Assembly: GCA_946528555.1 (NCBI GenBank) | Contig: CAMMYS010000026.1 | Coordinates: 1 to 20,895, forward strand | Direction: 5' to 3' | Source of the DNA: an uncultured Mycoplasmatota bacterium | GTDB taxonomy: Bacteria; Bacillota_I; Bacilli_A; RF39; UBA660 | Length of the DNA stretch: 20,895 nt | Shown here: positions 8,038-15,952 of the stretch, one piece after another | How positions within the stretch are numbered: position 1 is the stretch's first letter | Layout of the letters: each line of letters starts with the position of its first letter | Translations under genes and position numbers: made by a program | Notes under the pieces: generated by a model | What the model saw: only the letters and a program-made list of their open reading frames with translations | Told to the model about the DNA's origin: nothing | Databases searched by the model: none

Positions 8038-10461
8038 ATGATAAAACTAGAAAATGTTAATAAGTATTTTTATAGACATAAAAAGAATCAAATCCATGTT
8101 ATTAATAATACATCTCTTAAATTAGAAGAAAAAGGACTAGTTTCATTGCTAGGGCCATCAGGATGTGGAAAAACAACTTTATTAAATACTATTGGTGGTT
8201 TAGATAAAATAAATAGTGGAAAAATATATGTAGATGGTAAAAGAATTTCTAAAAGATCTGTTGGAAAAATAGACAAAATTAGAAATTTAAATATAGGATA
8301 TATTTTCCAAGATTATAATCTATTAGATAATATGACTGTTTTTGATAATGTAGCTTTAGCATTAAGAATAAATGGTCTTAAGAATAAAGAAGAAATCAAA
8401 AAAAGAGTTAATTATGTTCTAGAAAAAGTAGATATGTACAAATATAGAAACAGATTAACAAGTATGTTATCTGGTGGTCAAAGACAAAGAGTTGGTATTG
8501 CAAGAGCAATAGTTAAAAATCCAAAAATAATAATTGCAGATGAACCAACTGGTAATTTAGATAGTAGAAATACTATTGAAGTAATGAATATTATTAAAGC
8601 TATTTCTAAAAACAAATTAGTTATTCTTGTTACACATGAAAGAGAATTGGCAGAATTTTATTCAACAAGAATAATTGAAATAGAAGATGGAAAAGTAGTT
8701 AATGATAGAAAAAATGAACATAATAATGAATTAGATTATAGACTTGATAATACAATTTATCTAAAAGAATTTAGTGTTCATGAAGAATTGAAAAATAATG
8801 ATATTAGTGTTAATTTCTATGGAAATAAGAAAGAAAAATTGAATATTAATGTTATTATTCAAAACGGAAATATATTTATTGAAACAGATTCAAATAATAA
8901 AGTAGAATTAACAAAAGATGCTAATATTGAAATAATTAATGATCATTATAAAAAAATATCAAAAGAAGATGCTGAAAAATATGATTTTGATGTTAATAGT
9001 GTAAGTGATAAAAAATATAAGAGTAAATATTCTTCAATATTAAATCCATTTACTTTATTAACAGAGGGATATAAGAAAGTAAGAGATTATAGTATTATTA
9101 AAAAATTATTATTATTTGGTTTCTTTATGTCAGGATTATTTGTATTTTTCTCCATATCATCATTATTTGGTATTAGAAGAGTAGATGACGCTAACTTTAT
9201 TAAATATAATAAAAACTATCTTAGTGTAGAAATGGAAAAAGTTAAAATAGCTGATTATAATAAGTTTAATAAAGATGAAAACACTACTTATGTAATACCT
9301 GGTAATAGTATTGTAACAGCCTTTATTCCATATAGTGAATATTATCAAACATATAATATGTATGATTCATTAAGTGTATCTTTATCAAGTGTAGATATGA
9401 TAAAAAATGAAACACTTCTAGCTGGAAGAATGCCTGAAAATGAAAAAGAAGTTGTTATTGATAAAAAAGTATTTGATAATATTAAAGAAAACAATACAGT
9501 TTATTCAGTAGGTATCTATTCAGTTGAAGATTTCATTGGAAGAAAAATATATTTTGGTTCACTTCTAGAATATACAGTAGTAGGTGTTACTGATTTATCA
9601 AGTCCAAGTTTATATACATATCCAAGTGAAATGAATAATATCATTTACTTTAGTAAAGATGGTGGAAGTTTTTCTCCAGGTGAATTATTCGTTGATCAAG
9701 AAATAATTGATTATAAATTACTTGAAAACTATATTAAACTTAAAAAAGGTAGATATCCTACTAAAGAATATGAAGTTCTTGTAAATTATGATTATAAGGA
9801 TCAATATAAATTAAATAAAACTATTAATTACAAGATTAATAAAAAGAAAGTTAAAGTAGTTGGTTATTATACAAGTAACACTTTTAAAGACAAAATGCTT
9901 GTAGCTAAACCATCAATTACTATCTTAAATATTATTAATAATAGTGATTTAATGATTTATACAAAGGATAAAGAAAGTTATATTGATAAATATAAAGAAG
10001 AATATAATATAAAAGATTCATATATTAGAAGTAGAGATGAATATATTAAAGAAAAGAATGAAAATACAAAATCTGTTATTAAAGCAAGTATTATATTCTT
10101 AGCAATTTCATTAATTGAAATTTATTTAATGATTAGATCAAGCTTCTTATCTAGAATAAAAGAAGTAGGTATCTTAAGAGCAATAGGTGTAAAAAAACAA
10201 GATATATATAAAATGTTTACTGGTGAAATACTTGTTATAACTACTATAGGTAGTGTTCCTGGTATATTATTTATGGCATATGCTTTAAATGAAATATCAT
10301 TTATTGATGGTATTAGTGATAAGTTCTTAGTAGATGCTAAAACAATATTAGTAACCATAGTATTCATATATATATTTAATCTAATAGTAGGTTTATTACC
10401 TGTATATAAAACAATAAGAAAGACACCTGCTCAAATATTAAGTAGGACTGATATTCAATAA
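8038..10461 (+). CDS. ABC transporter, ATPase fused to MacB/FtsX-type permease (second of pair)
   Basis: An 807-residue partner of the preceding ABC protein. The ATPase domain has Walker A GPSGCGKTT (39-47), LSGGQ (144-148), Walker B IIIADE (164-169) and His200. Residues ~230-335 are an extra, largely charged segment between ATPase and first helix that the partner lacks; being before the membrane, it should be cytoplasmic. Helices lie near 355-378, 682-701, 730-750 and 769-788, with a large outer region (~380-680). LRAIGVKKQDI (713-723) is the cytoplasmic segment typical of MacB/FtsX permeases. Both ATP sites look intact, so each half could hydrolyse ATP. GAGGTG before the ATG overlaps the end of the preceding gene. 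A shared terminator follows. Confidence 0.9.
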   Translation: MIKLENVNKYFYRHKKNQIHVINNTSLKLEEKGLVSLLGPSGCGKTTLLNTIGGLDKINSGKIYVDGKRISKRSVGKIDKIRNLNIGYIFQDYNLLDNMTVFDNVALALRINGLKNKEEIKKRVNYVLEKVDMYKYRNRLTSMLSGGQRQRVGIARAIVKNPKIIIADEPTGNLDSRNTIEVMNIIKAISKNKLVILVTHERELAEFYSTRIIEIEDGKVVNDRKNEHNNELDYRLDNTIYLKEFSVHEELKNNDISVNFYGNKKEKLNINVIIQNGNIFIETDSNNKVELTKDANIEIINDHYKKISKEDAEKYDFDVNSVSDKKYKSKYSSILNPFTLLTEGYKKVRDYSIIKKLLLFGFFMSGLFVFFSISSLFGIRRVDDANFIKYNKNYLSVEMEKVKIADYNKFNKDENTTYVIPGNSIVTAFIPYSEYYQTYNMYDSLSVSLSSVDMIKNETLLAGRMPENEKEVVIDKKVFDNIKENNTVYSVGIYSVEDFIGRKIYFGSLLEYTVVGVTDLSSPSLYTYPSEMNNIIYFSKDGGSFSPGELFVDQEIIDYKLLENYIKLKKGRYPTKEYEVLVNYDYKDQYKLNKTINYKINKKKVKVVGYYTSNTFKDKMLVAKPSITILNIINNSDLMIYTKDKESYIDKYKEEYNIKDSYIRSRDEYIKEKNENTKSVIKASIIFLAISLIEIYLMIRSSFLSRIKEVGILRAIGVKKQDIYKMFTGEILVITTIGSVPGILFMAYALNEISFIDGISDKFLVDAKTILVTIVFIYIFNLIVGLLPVYKTIRKTPAQILSRTDIQ

Positions 10462-10463
10462 TA

Positions 10464-10494
10464 AAAAAGAGTTAGAATTTCTAACTCTTTTTAA
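10464..10494. terminator. Bidirectional terminator between ABC operon and minus-strand repeat gene
   Basis: A perfect 12-bp stem, AAAAAGAGTTAG (10464-10475) with CTAACTCTTTTT (10481-10492), loop AATTT. The A-run on one side and T-run on the other serve both strands. The minus-strand gene's stop codon (10491-10493) overlaps the end of the stem. Confidence 0.8.
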
Positions 10495-11192
10495 ATTACA
10501 TGATAACTTCTTAATACAAATATTATTACAAATATAGTAGATAATATGATTGTAAAATTGAATAATTTTTTAGTAAATGAATTATTTCTATTACTAAATC
10601 TAGAATATATTAATAATACCATTCCAATGATATAAGATAATATCATAAATGTATAGTCTTCATGTTTAGTATATACAAATAATAAGATTGGAACAAAATA
10701 TACTAATATAAATGATAGTGAAGTAATAAGAGGTAATTCATTTGGATCTTCGTCATGTTTTTTAGGTTTTTCTTTCTTGCCATCATCATATCCATTTACG
10801 AATGCTTTATCCCATAAGAAACTTGGAATGCCATCTTTGAATAATCCATCAACTTTTTCATCTTTATTTTTCTTTTTATTCTTTTTCTTATCAGATTTGT
10901 TGTCTTCATATCCATTAGCGAATGCTTTATCCCAAAAGAAACTTGGAACTCCATCTTTAAATAATTTATCTAATCTTTCACTTCTATCTTTTTTCTTCTT
11001 TTTCTTATTAGCTTTGCCATCATCATAACCATTAGTGAAAGCTTTATCCCATAAATTTTTTGGAATACCATCTTTAAATACTTTATCTACATCTTCTTTT
11101 TTATCTATTTTTTTCTTATTATCTATTTGTTTTTTCTTAGGTATATTATTCTGAATATTAGTATTGCTTTTCTTTTTATTCTTTTTACTCAT
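10491..11192 (-). CDS. Unrecognised membrane protein with three FKDG-WDKAF-NGYDDGK repeats
   Basis: I do not recognise this 233-residue protein. An extremely Lys-rich N-terminal part (1-~150) carries three near-identical 26-residue units at 35-60, 74-99 and 114-139, consensus (V/L)D-x-(V/L)FKDG(I/V)P then WDKAFxNGY(D/E)D, joined by poly-Lys/Asn linkers with a period of 39-40 residues. Three hydrophobic helices follow (~154-174, 181-197, 208-227). With the Lys-rich part before the membrane and no signal peptide, the repeats are probably cytoplasmic and could bind nucleic acid, ribosomes or acidic phospholipid; this is inference. Initiation is clear: SD AGGTGAT and an extended -10 upstream on the minus strand. 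It is divergent from metG and convergent with the ABC operon. Confidence 0.85.
   Translation of the reverse strand: MSKKNKKKSNTNIQNNIPKKKQIDNKKKIDKKEDVDKVFKDGIPKNLWDKAFTNGYDDGKANKKKKKKDRSERLDKLFKDGVPSFFWDKAFANGYEDNKSDKKKNKKKNKDEKVDGLFKDGIPSFLWDKAFVNGYDDGKKEKPKKHDEDPNELPLITSLSFILVYFVPILLFVYTKHEDYTFMILSYIIGMVLLIYSRFSNRNNSFTKKLFNFTIILSTIFVIIFVLRSYHVI
10776..11090 (-). repeat. Three coding tandem repeats (~117-120 bp period) in the minus-strand membrane protein
   Basis: Units at 11090-11013, 10973-10896 and 10853-10776 each encode the 26-residue FKDG-WDKAF-NGYDDGK motif. The plus strand shows the shared core GAATGCTTTATCCCA in the second and third (10799 and 10919), with GAAAGCTTTATCCCA in the first. 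Separating DNA is A/G-rich on the coding strand (Lys codons) and more variable. Confidence 0.85.
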
Positions 11193-11208
11193 ACTATCAC
11201 CTATGATA

Positions 11209-11217
11209 ATAATACCA
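11209..11217 (-). promoter_or_regulatory. Extended -10 of the minus-strand repeat gene
   Basis: Minus strand reads TGGTATTAT (TG at 11217-11216, TATTAT at 11214-11209). The predicted start (~11202) is the first base of the SD AGGTGAT, giving a leader of about 10 nt. Confidence 0.5.
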
Positions 11218-11255
11218 TTTTCATAAAATAAATACTAGATTTTATAAAAAAAATG

Positions 11256-11264
11256 TGTTAAAAT
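11256..11264 (+). promoter_or_regulatory. Extended -10 promoter of the metG T-box transcript
   Basis: TGTTAAAAT, with TG at 11256-11257 and TAAAAT at 11259-11264. The start near 11271 puts the whole T-box RNA in the leader. The -35 region is poor. The same TG-T-TAAAAT element precedes pcrA. Confidence 0.5.
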
Positions 11265-11270
11265 CTATTG

Positions 11271-11466
11271 TAATTGATTGTGAAGGAAAGAAAGAAGCAT
11301 GTATTTCGTAGAGAGTTTATGGTTGGTGAAAATAAACATTGAAGTGTTTCCCGAATGGCTCTGGAGTCAAAACGTATATCTGCGTTAAAGATATTAAGTG
11401 CATGCAAAGTCATGAATTAAGGTGGTACCGCGGAATATTTCGTCCTTAATTTATGACTTTTTTATT
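11271..11466 (+). promoter_or_regulatory. T-box leader, methionine-specific, controlling metG
   Basis: A tRNA-sensing transcription attenuator. The conserved T-box with antiterminator arm, TAAGGTGGTACCGCGG, lies at 11418-11433. The likely specifier codon is ATG at 11355-11357, in a GAATGG context on the 3' side of Stem I, which agrees with the MetRS gene downstream. Known mechanism: uncharged tRNA-Met pairs with the specifier and T-box and stabilises the antiterminator, so metG is transcribed during methionine shortage; charged tRNA allows termination. Stem I boundaries are approximate. Confidence 0.93.
11408..11466 (+). terminator. Conditional terminator of the metG T-box
   Basis: AGTCATGAATTAAGG (11408-11422) pairs with CCTTAATTTATGACT (11444-11458) with one central mismatch, followed by a T-rich run. 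The 5' arm overlaps the T-box, so the antiterminator and the terminator exclude each other. Confidence 0.85.
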
Positions 11467-11484
11467 TTAAAGGAGGAATGAAAG

Positions 11485-13020
11485 ATGGAAAAGAAAAAGT
11501 TTTATATTACAACACCTATTTATTATCCTAGTGCAGAGTTTCACATTGGACACTGTTATACTACAGTAATAGCTGATGCTCTTGCTAGATATAAAAGATT
11601 AAGTGGTTATGATGTATTTTTTCAAACAGGTACTGACGAACATGGTCAAAAAATTGAAAAGAAAGCTACTGAAGCAGGTGTTACTCCAATGGAGTATATC
11701 AATCCAATAATTGATAATGCCAAAGATTTATGGAAAAGTTTAAATATTAGTTATGATTATTTTATTAGGACTACTGATGAACAACATGTAAAAGCAGTTC
11801 AAAAGATATTTAAGAAAATGTATGATAAAGGTGATATCTACAAGGGAGAATATAAAGGTTTATATTGTACTCCTTGTGAATCTTTCTGGACTGAATCACA
11901 ATTAGATGAAGATGGAAAATGTCCTGATTGCCATAGAGAAGTACATGAAGTTACTGAAGAAGCATATTTCTTTAAATTATCTGCTTATCAAGATAAATTA
12001 GTAAAGTATTATGATGAACATCCTGACTTTATATTACCTTTAACACGTAAGAATGAGATGTTAAATAACTTTATAAATCCAGGACTTGAAGATTTATGTG
12101 TTTCAAGAACATCATTTACTTGGGGAATCCCAGTAGACTTTGATCCAGGACATGTAGTATATGTTTGGGTAGATGCATTATCTAACTATATTACTTCACT
12201 TGGTTATCCAGATGAAAATGCTGAATTATTTAAGAAATATTGGCCAGCTGATTTACATTTAGTAGGTAAAGAAATAGTAAGATTTCATACTATTATATGG
12301 CCATGTATGTTAATGAGCTTAGGAGTTGAACTTCCAAAACAAGTATTTGGTCATGGATGGTTAATAATTGATGGTGGTAAGATATCTAAATCTTTAGGAA
12401 ATTATAAAGATCCAAGAGATTATATTAATAGTTATGGCGTTGATGCTGTTAGATATTTCTTATTAAGAGAAGTTCCTTTTGGAAATGATGGTTCATTCTC
12501 AGAAGAAGCATTAATAGCTAGAACAAATGCTGATTTAGTAAATACTTTAGGTAATTTAGTTAATAGAACTATTGCCATGAGTAAGAAATATTTTGATTCT
12601 AAAGTAGAAAATCCTGGAGTAAGTGAAAGTGTAGATGATTCTATTGTTAGTTATGCTAAAATGTTACCAAGTTTAGTTGATACTAAAATGAATGCATTAA
12701 AAGCAAATGAAGCACTTGAAGATATATTTGAATTATTAAAAAGGTGTAATAAATATATTGATGATACTGCACCTTGGGTACTTGCAAAAGATGAAGCAAA
12801 TTCTGAAAGATTAAAAACAGTATTATATAATTTACTTGAAAGTATTAGAATTAGTGCTATATTATTAAGAGCATTTATTCCTGATACAAGTGAAAGAATA
12901 TTTAAAATGTTAAATACTAAAAATACAAGTTTTGATACTTTAGAATTTGGTAATTTAGAAACAGATATTACTCTTAATGAATCAGAAATACTATTTAATA
13001 GAATTGAAATAAAAGAATAA
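11485..13020 (+). CDS. metG: Methionyl-tRNA synthetase, short form without C-terminal tRNA-binding domain
   Basis: Charges tRNA-Met in the cytoplasm. 511 residues with SD AAAGGAGG (11470-11477). Class I signatures: HIGH at 20-23 and KISKS at 299-303. A CxxC pair at C128/C131 and another at C146/C149 form a four-Cys knuckle in the connective peptide. An anticodon-binding helical domain follows (~350-500). B. subtilis MetRS is about 664 residues and ends in a Trbp111/EMAP-like dimerising tRNA-binding domain; here the protein stops after the anticodon-binding domain. Such short forms are known in several bacteria, so this is not a truncation by damage: the terminator follows at once. Regulation is by the Met T-box just upstream. 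Confidence 0.97.
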   Translation: MEKKKFYITTPIYYPSAEFHIGHCYTTVIADALARYKRLSGYDVFFQTGTDEHGQKIEKKATEAGVTPMEYINPIIDNAKDLWKSLNISYDYFIRTTDEQHVKAVQKIFKKMYDKGDIYKGEYKGLYCTPCESFWTESQLDEDGKCPDCHREVHEVTEEAYFFKLSAYQDKLVKYYDEHPDFILPLTRKNEMLNNFINPGLEDLCVSRTSFTWGIPVDFDPGHVVYVWVDALSNYITSLGYPDENAELFKKYWPADLHLVGKEIVRFHTIIWPCMLMSLGVELPKQVFGHGWLIIDGGKISKSLGNYKDPRDYINSYGVDAVRYFLLREVPFGNDGSFSEEALIARTNADLVNTLGNLVNRTIAMSKKYFDSKVENPGVSESVDDSIVSYAKMLPSLVDTKMNALKANEALEDIFELLKRCNKYIDDTAPWVLAKDEANSERLKTVLYNLLESIRISAILLRAFIPDTSERIFKMLNTKNTSFDTLEFGNLETDITLNESEILFNRIEIKE

Positions 13021-13024
13021 AAAT

Positions 13025-13053
13025 AAAATAGAGAACATTTAGTTCTCTATTTT
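13025..13053. terminator. Bidirectional terminator between metG and the transglutaminase-like gene
   Basis: AAAATAGAGAAC (13025-13036) pairs with GTTCTCTATTTT (13042-13053), loop ATTTA, with A and T runs for both strands. The stop codon of the minus-strand gene (13039-13041) is inside the loop. Confidence 0.82.
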
Positions 13054-13974
13054 TAATTCTTCTTTACCAAATAGTTCGGTTTTTTCCATTACTGGGAACC
13101 AATTTTTATTTGATACTCTATAATCTTCAAAATTACTTTGTTTTAATCCATCATAATACATATAATGATCTTCTTTTATACAAGCTGCTACTGTTGAATC
13201 AAAGAAATAATTTTTACCATCTACTTCAACAATATTCCACATATGTGGACCAGTTGTATAACCATCTACTAAATATGATTTAATTCCCATTCTTTGGAAT
13301 ATAACTTGTGCAGTTTTAGCAAATCCAGCACATACAGCATTATGTTGTATAAAAGCAGCATATATTGTTTGATTTTTATTATCATTAGTAAATATAGTGT
13401 CATATTTCATATGATTACCAATCCAATTATATACATATTTAATTCTTTCTTTATCAGTATATCCTTCAGTATCTTTTACTAATTTTTCAATTTGATAATT
13501 AATAATCATTTCACCAATTTTATCCATACCTGGTAATTTAAATGATCTTCTAATTCTAAAAGTTAAAATATTAGTATCATATTTATATGAAATATCAAAA
13601 GACGCAAATGATAATAATTCAGGATGATCTAGCCATATTGCATTAGTAGCAGAACTCATCAAAGAGAAACAAGATCGATAATCAGGGCAACCGTATTCAG
13701 CTGGTGTCATTTGAGTAACTCTTTTTCCTCTTTTAATTCTATCCATTATGAAATCATACATATGTTTAGTATCATCATCTAAATAATTAGTATATATTCT
13801 TCCATCTGACATATAAATACTATTTACATAAAAAGGACTATCTTTATCAATATTTGGATTATTATTTAATATTTTTTGAGCGAATAAAAATATACCAAAA
13901 AATATTAATAATATACCAAGTATTCTTTTATGATCATTTATCATATTAAATATACTTTTTATGAATGGTATCAT
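13039..13974 (-). CDS. Membrane-anchored transglutaminase-like cysteine protease/transferase
   Basis: A 311-residue protein with one N-terminal helix (~19-33) and the rest probably outside the cell. Residues ~172-265 match the bacterial transglutaminase-like fold with the full Cys-His-Asp triad in order: C215 in NAVCAGFA, H244 in GPHMWN and D259 in FFDST. Proteins of this fold include peptidases, amidases and protein cross-linkers, and the sequence does not say which. Residues ~50-165 form an uncharacterised N-terminal region with two Cys (96, 102). SD AGGTGAG precedes the ATG. It shares a 68-bp divergent spacer with the surface-protein cluster starting at 14043, so processing or cross-linking of those proteins is an attractive but unproven role. 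Confidence 0.82.
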   Translation of the reverse strand: MIPFIKSIFNMINDHKRILGILLIFFGIFLFAQKILNNNPNIDKDSPFYVNSIYMSDGRIYTNYLDDDTKHMYDFIMDRIKRGKRVTQMTPAEYGCPDYRSCFSLMSSATNAIWLDHPELLSFASFDISYKYDTNILTFRIRRSFKLPGMDKIGEMIINYQIEKLVKDTEGYTDKERIKYVYNWIGNHMKYDTIFTNDNKNQTIYAAFIQHNAVCAGFAKTAQVIFQRMGIKSYLVDGYTTGPHMWNIVEVDGKNYFFDSTVAACIKEDHYMYYDGLKQSNFEDYRVSNKNWFPVMEKTELFGKEELKIEN

Positions 13975-13992
13975 ATAATCTCACCTAGTATA

Positions 13993-14001
13993 ATTTTATC
14001 A
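13993..14001 (-). promoter_or_regulatory. Extended -10 of the transglutaminase-like gene
   Basis: Minus strand reads TGATAAAAT (TG at 14001-14000, TAAAAT at 13998-13993). The predicted start (~13986) falls on the first base of the SD AGGTGAG, the same tight layout as the repeat gene. Confidence 0.45.
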
Positions 14002-14030
14002 AAAAACTTTCTTTTTTAAAATAATTATTT

Positions 14031-14036
14031 TATAAT
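14031..14036 (+). promoter_or_regulatory. -10 of a leaderless promoter for the DUF6273-like gene
   Basis: TATAAT ends six bases before the ATG at 14043; the intervening GTAATT is no SD. The expected start therefore falls on the A of ATG. The -35 region (14008-14013, TTTCTT) is weak. Confidence 0.45.
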
Positions 14037-14042
14037 GTAATT

Positions 14043-15236
14043 ATGAAAAAAGTAGGAAGATATATTTTAGTTTTTGTAATTTTTATTTTATTGATGAGTT
14101 TTATTTTTGTTTATTTCACTTTTAGGAAGCAACAAAATAAACTAGTTAATAATGGAAGGAATCTATTAAATTATGTAAAAAATTTAGATGCAGGGGAATA
14201 TTCTCTTAAAAAAGGTATTCTTTATACAGAGAGTGGATCATTAGTCACAAAAGATTATTTCTTTGATGGCAATGGTAATATTAGTGTGGATAAATATGGA
14301 AATGTAAGTTTTCAAATAAGATCTGAAAAGAATTGTGTATATAAAAATAAAGTAGGTAATGTTGAAGCAGATAAAACATGTCCTAGTGTTAAAGATTTCA
14401 AAGTTGAAATTGTTAAAAATAATGATGTAGTATCATTTATAACTAATAGAGACAATGTTTCATATAAGTTATCTAAATTAGATAATTTTAGTGGTGATTG
14501 GGTTTCTGCTAATGGAAAAAATGTAGTTTTAAAATCATATTATAGTGGTGATAATTATATTTGGTTTAAAGATGAAGATGGGGTATTAAGTGAAACAATT
14601 ACATTTAATTTAGAGTGTTTAAATACAAAAGGTGAAGCATATGATAAGAATGTTTATTATTGTATTGGAGCTAAAGTAAAATTAGATGATAAAGAATGGC
14701 TAGTATTGGAAAGTAAGTCTAACTATACAACTTTAATGTTAGCAGAAAGTTTAATAGATAGATTAAATATGTGTACTAATACTGCTAGTAGATATTGTTT
14801 CTATACTAATAATATGGATAATTCATATAAATGGAGTTTATCTTATGTAAACTATTATTTAAACAATATATTTATTAAAGAATTATCAGAAGAAACATTA
14901 TCAAAAATAATAAGTAGAGAAATATGTGATATATATGCTGATAGTGGTTGCGATGATGATAAGGGATGTGGAGGATATCTAAAAGAAGAAATAGCATTAC
15001 ATAAATATAAGTGTGATAAATATACATCATCAAAAATAAGAATTATTACATATGAAGAATATAATGAAGTACATTCAAATGTTAAAGATTTAAAAGATTT
15101 TGTTGGAAACTATTGGATTTTAAATTCTTATGGAAAAGATGTTTGTTCAACAGTTGAAGAAAAAGGTAATGTATTTGTTAAAGAAAATCCAACAAATAAG
15201 AAAGAAGTAAGACCAGTTATAACTATATCTAAATAG
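14043..15236 (+). CDS. Membrane-anchored extracellular protein with DUF6273-like C-terminal domain
   Basis: A 397-residue protein with one N-terminal membrane helix (~8-27) and a large outer part. Residues ~100-190 look like a beta-rich, Ig-like segment (CPSVKDFKVEIVKN onward). Residues ~205-397 resemble DUF6273: a substrate-like EWLVLES strand (~218-224), then a W-x-x-S-x-x-x-YLNN stretch, then RIITYEEY and YWILNS, ending in EVRPVITI. The match is from memory of the pattern and is not certain. Cysteines are frequent, in pairs such as Cys-Asp-x4-Ser-Gly-Cys, so disulfides are possible. It has no SD and appears leaderless. It opens the surface cluster, divergent from the transglutaminase-like gene. 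Confidence 0.75.
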   Translation: MKKVGRYILVFVIFILLMSFIFVYFTFRKQQNKLVNNGRNLLNYVKNLDAGEYSLKKGILYTESGSLVTKDYFFDGNGNISVDKYGNVSFQIRSEKNCVYKNKVGNVEADKTCPSVKDFKVEIVKNNDVVSFITNRDNVSYKLSKLDNFSGDWVSANGKNVVLKSYYSGDNYIWFKDEDGVLSETITFNLECLNTKGEAYDKNVYYCIGAKVKLDDKEWLVLESKSNYTTLMLAESLIDRLNMCTNTASRYCFYTNNMDNSYKWSLSYVNYYLNNIFIKELSEETLSKIISREICDIYADSGCDDDKGCGGYLKEEIALHKYKCDKYTSSKIRIITYEEYNEVHSNVKDLKDFVGNYWILNSYGKDVCSTVEEKGNVFVKENPTNKKEVRPVITISK

Positions 15237-15244
15237 TTAAATAC

Positions 15245-15273
15245 TTGAAATTTAGGAATAATATTGATATTAT
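15245..15273 (+). promoter_or_regulatory. Promoter of the first TasA/camelysin-like gene
   Basis: TTGAAA (15245-15250), a 17-base spacer and TATTAT (15268-15273) with TG at 15265-15266. This is the best -35 of the window (5 of 6). The predicted start (~15280) is the first base of the SD AGGTGA. Confidence 0.6.
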
Positions 15274-15290
15274 TATTATAGGTGAATAAT

Positions 15291-15857
15291 ATGGAAGAAG
15301 CTAAAGGTCAAACTATATTTTTATCAGTAATTGGAGTAGCAACTTTGTTAGTAGCAATAGTTGGTGCTACATTTGCGTGGTTTAATATCTCACTTACTGG
15401 AGATGAAGATACTAAAAATATTATTGTTACAACAGCATCTTTAAGTTCAATTACCTTTGAGGATGGTGCTGAGATAGATGCAACTAATATTTTCCCAGGA
15501 ACTGATAAAACAAAAACATTTACTATAGCTCAAACAGATCCATCTGCAACAGAAACAATAACATATGATATAAAATTAAATGTTACTAAAAATACTTTAA
15601 CTCCTAATGCTAATGGTGCTTTTGTTAATAGTATCACTGGAGAAGGTGCTAATAATGGAGGAACATTAGTAAAAGTTAATGAAGAAGTTGTTCCTGAAGA
15701 AAGTAAAGTGTTAGGAACAGGTTCTTTAGTAGGATATGAAACTCACACATATACATATACTTTATCATTAAAGAATCTTGATGAAGATCAAACACCTGTA
15801 TTAGGAAAAGAGTTTAGTGGTTATATTTCTGCTAATCTTGTAAGTATTACAAAATAA
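15291..15857 (+). CDS. Secreted TasA/camelysin-like protein
   Basis: A 188-residue secreted protein. SD AGGTGA (15280-15285) favours ATG 15291 over an in-frame GTG at 15282 that overlaps it. The N-terminal signal (residues ~9-28) ends in GATFAWFN, resembling the Ala-rich signal followed by aromatic residues seen in SipW-processed TasA/camelysin proteins. The mature part is rich in Thr, Ser, Gly and acidic residues with alternating beta strands (for example THTYTYTLSLKN). It has no Cys and no sortase motif. Family members form fibres or bind the cell surface. A SipW-like peptidase lies two genes downstream. It has its own strong promoter and terminator, consistent with abundant expression. Confidence 0.75.
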   Translation: MEEAKGQTIFLSVIGVATLLVAIVGATFAWFNISLTGDEDTKNIIVTTASLSSITFEDGAEIDATNIFPGTDKTKTFTIAQTDPSATETITYDIKLNVTKNTLTPNANGAFVNSITGEGANNGGTLVKVNEEVVPEESKVLGTGSLVGYETHTYTYTLSLKNLDEDQTPVLGKEFSGYISANLVSITK

Positions 15858-15866
15858 TGTAAATTG

Positions 15867-15892
15867 AAAGTGAAGTAATTCACTTTTTTTTT
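15867..15892 (+). terminator. Intrinsic terminator after the first TasA-like gene
   Basis: AAAGTGAA (15867-15874), loop GTAA, TTCACTTT (15879-15886), then a continuing T run to 15892. Confidence 0.8.
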
Positions 15893-15900
15893 GGCCTTTC

Positions 15901-15929
15901 TTGTAAATAAAAATAATATTTGCTATGAT
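15901..15929 (+). promoter_or_regulatory. Promoter of the TasA-like 2 / signal peptidase / membrane protein operon
   Basis: TTGTAA (15901-15906), a 17-base spacer and TATGAT (15924-15929) with TG at 15921-15922. The predicted start near 15936 gives a leader of ~17 nt containing GGAGG. Confidence 0.55.
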
Positions 15930-15952
15930 AAATATGATATGGAGGCTACAAA

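Noticed and set aside
10777..11028. 83-residue plus-strand open frame opposite the repeat protein
   Set aside because: It is the antisense shadow of the Lys-rich repeats (Phe/Leu/Ser runs) and has no SD.
10776..11090. CRISPR-like array or tandem-repeat assembly artefact
   Set aside because: The three units keep the reading frame, vary at synonymous and linker positions and are ~120 bp apart, so they are protein repeats; no short direct repeats with unique spacers exist in the window.
13987..13992. TATACT (minus strand) as -10 of the transglutaminase-like gene
   Set aside because: Its predicted start would fall after the SD; the TGATAAAAT element just upstream fits better.
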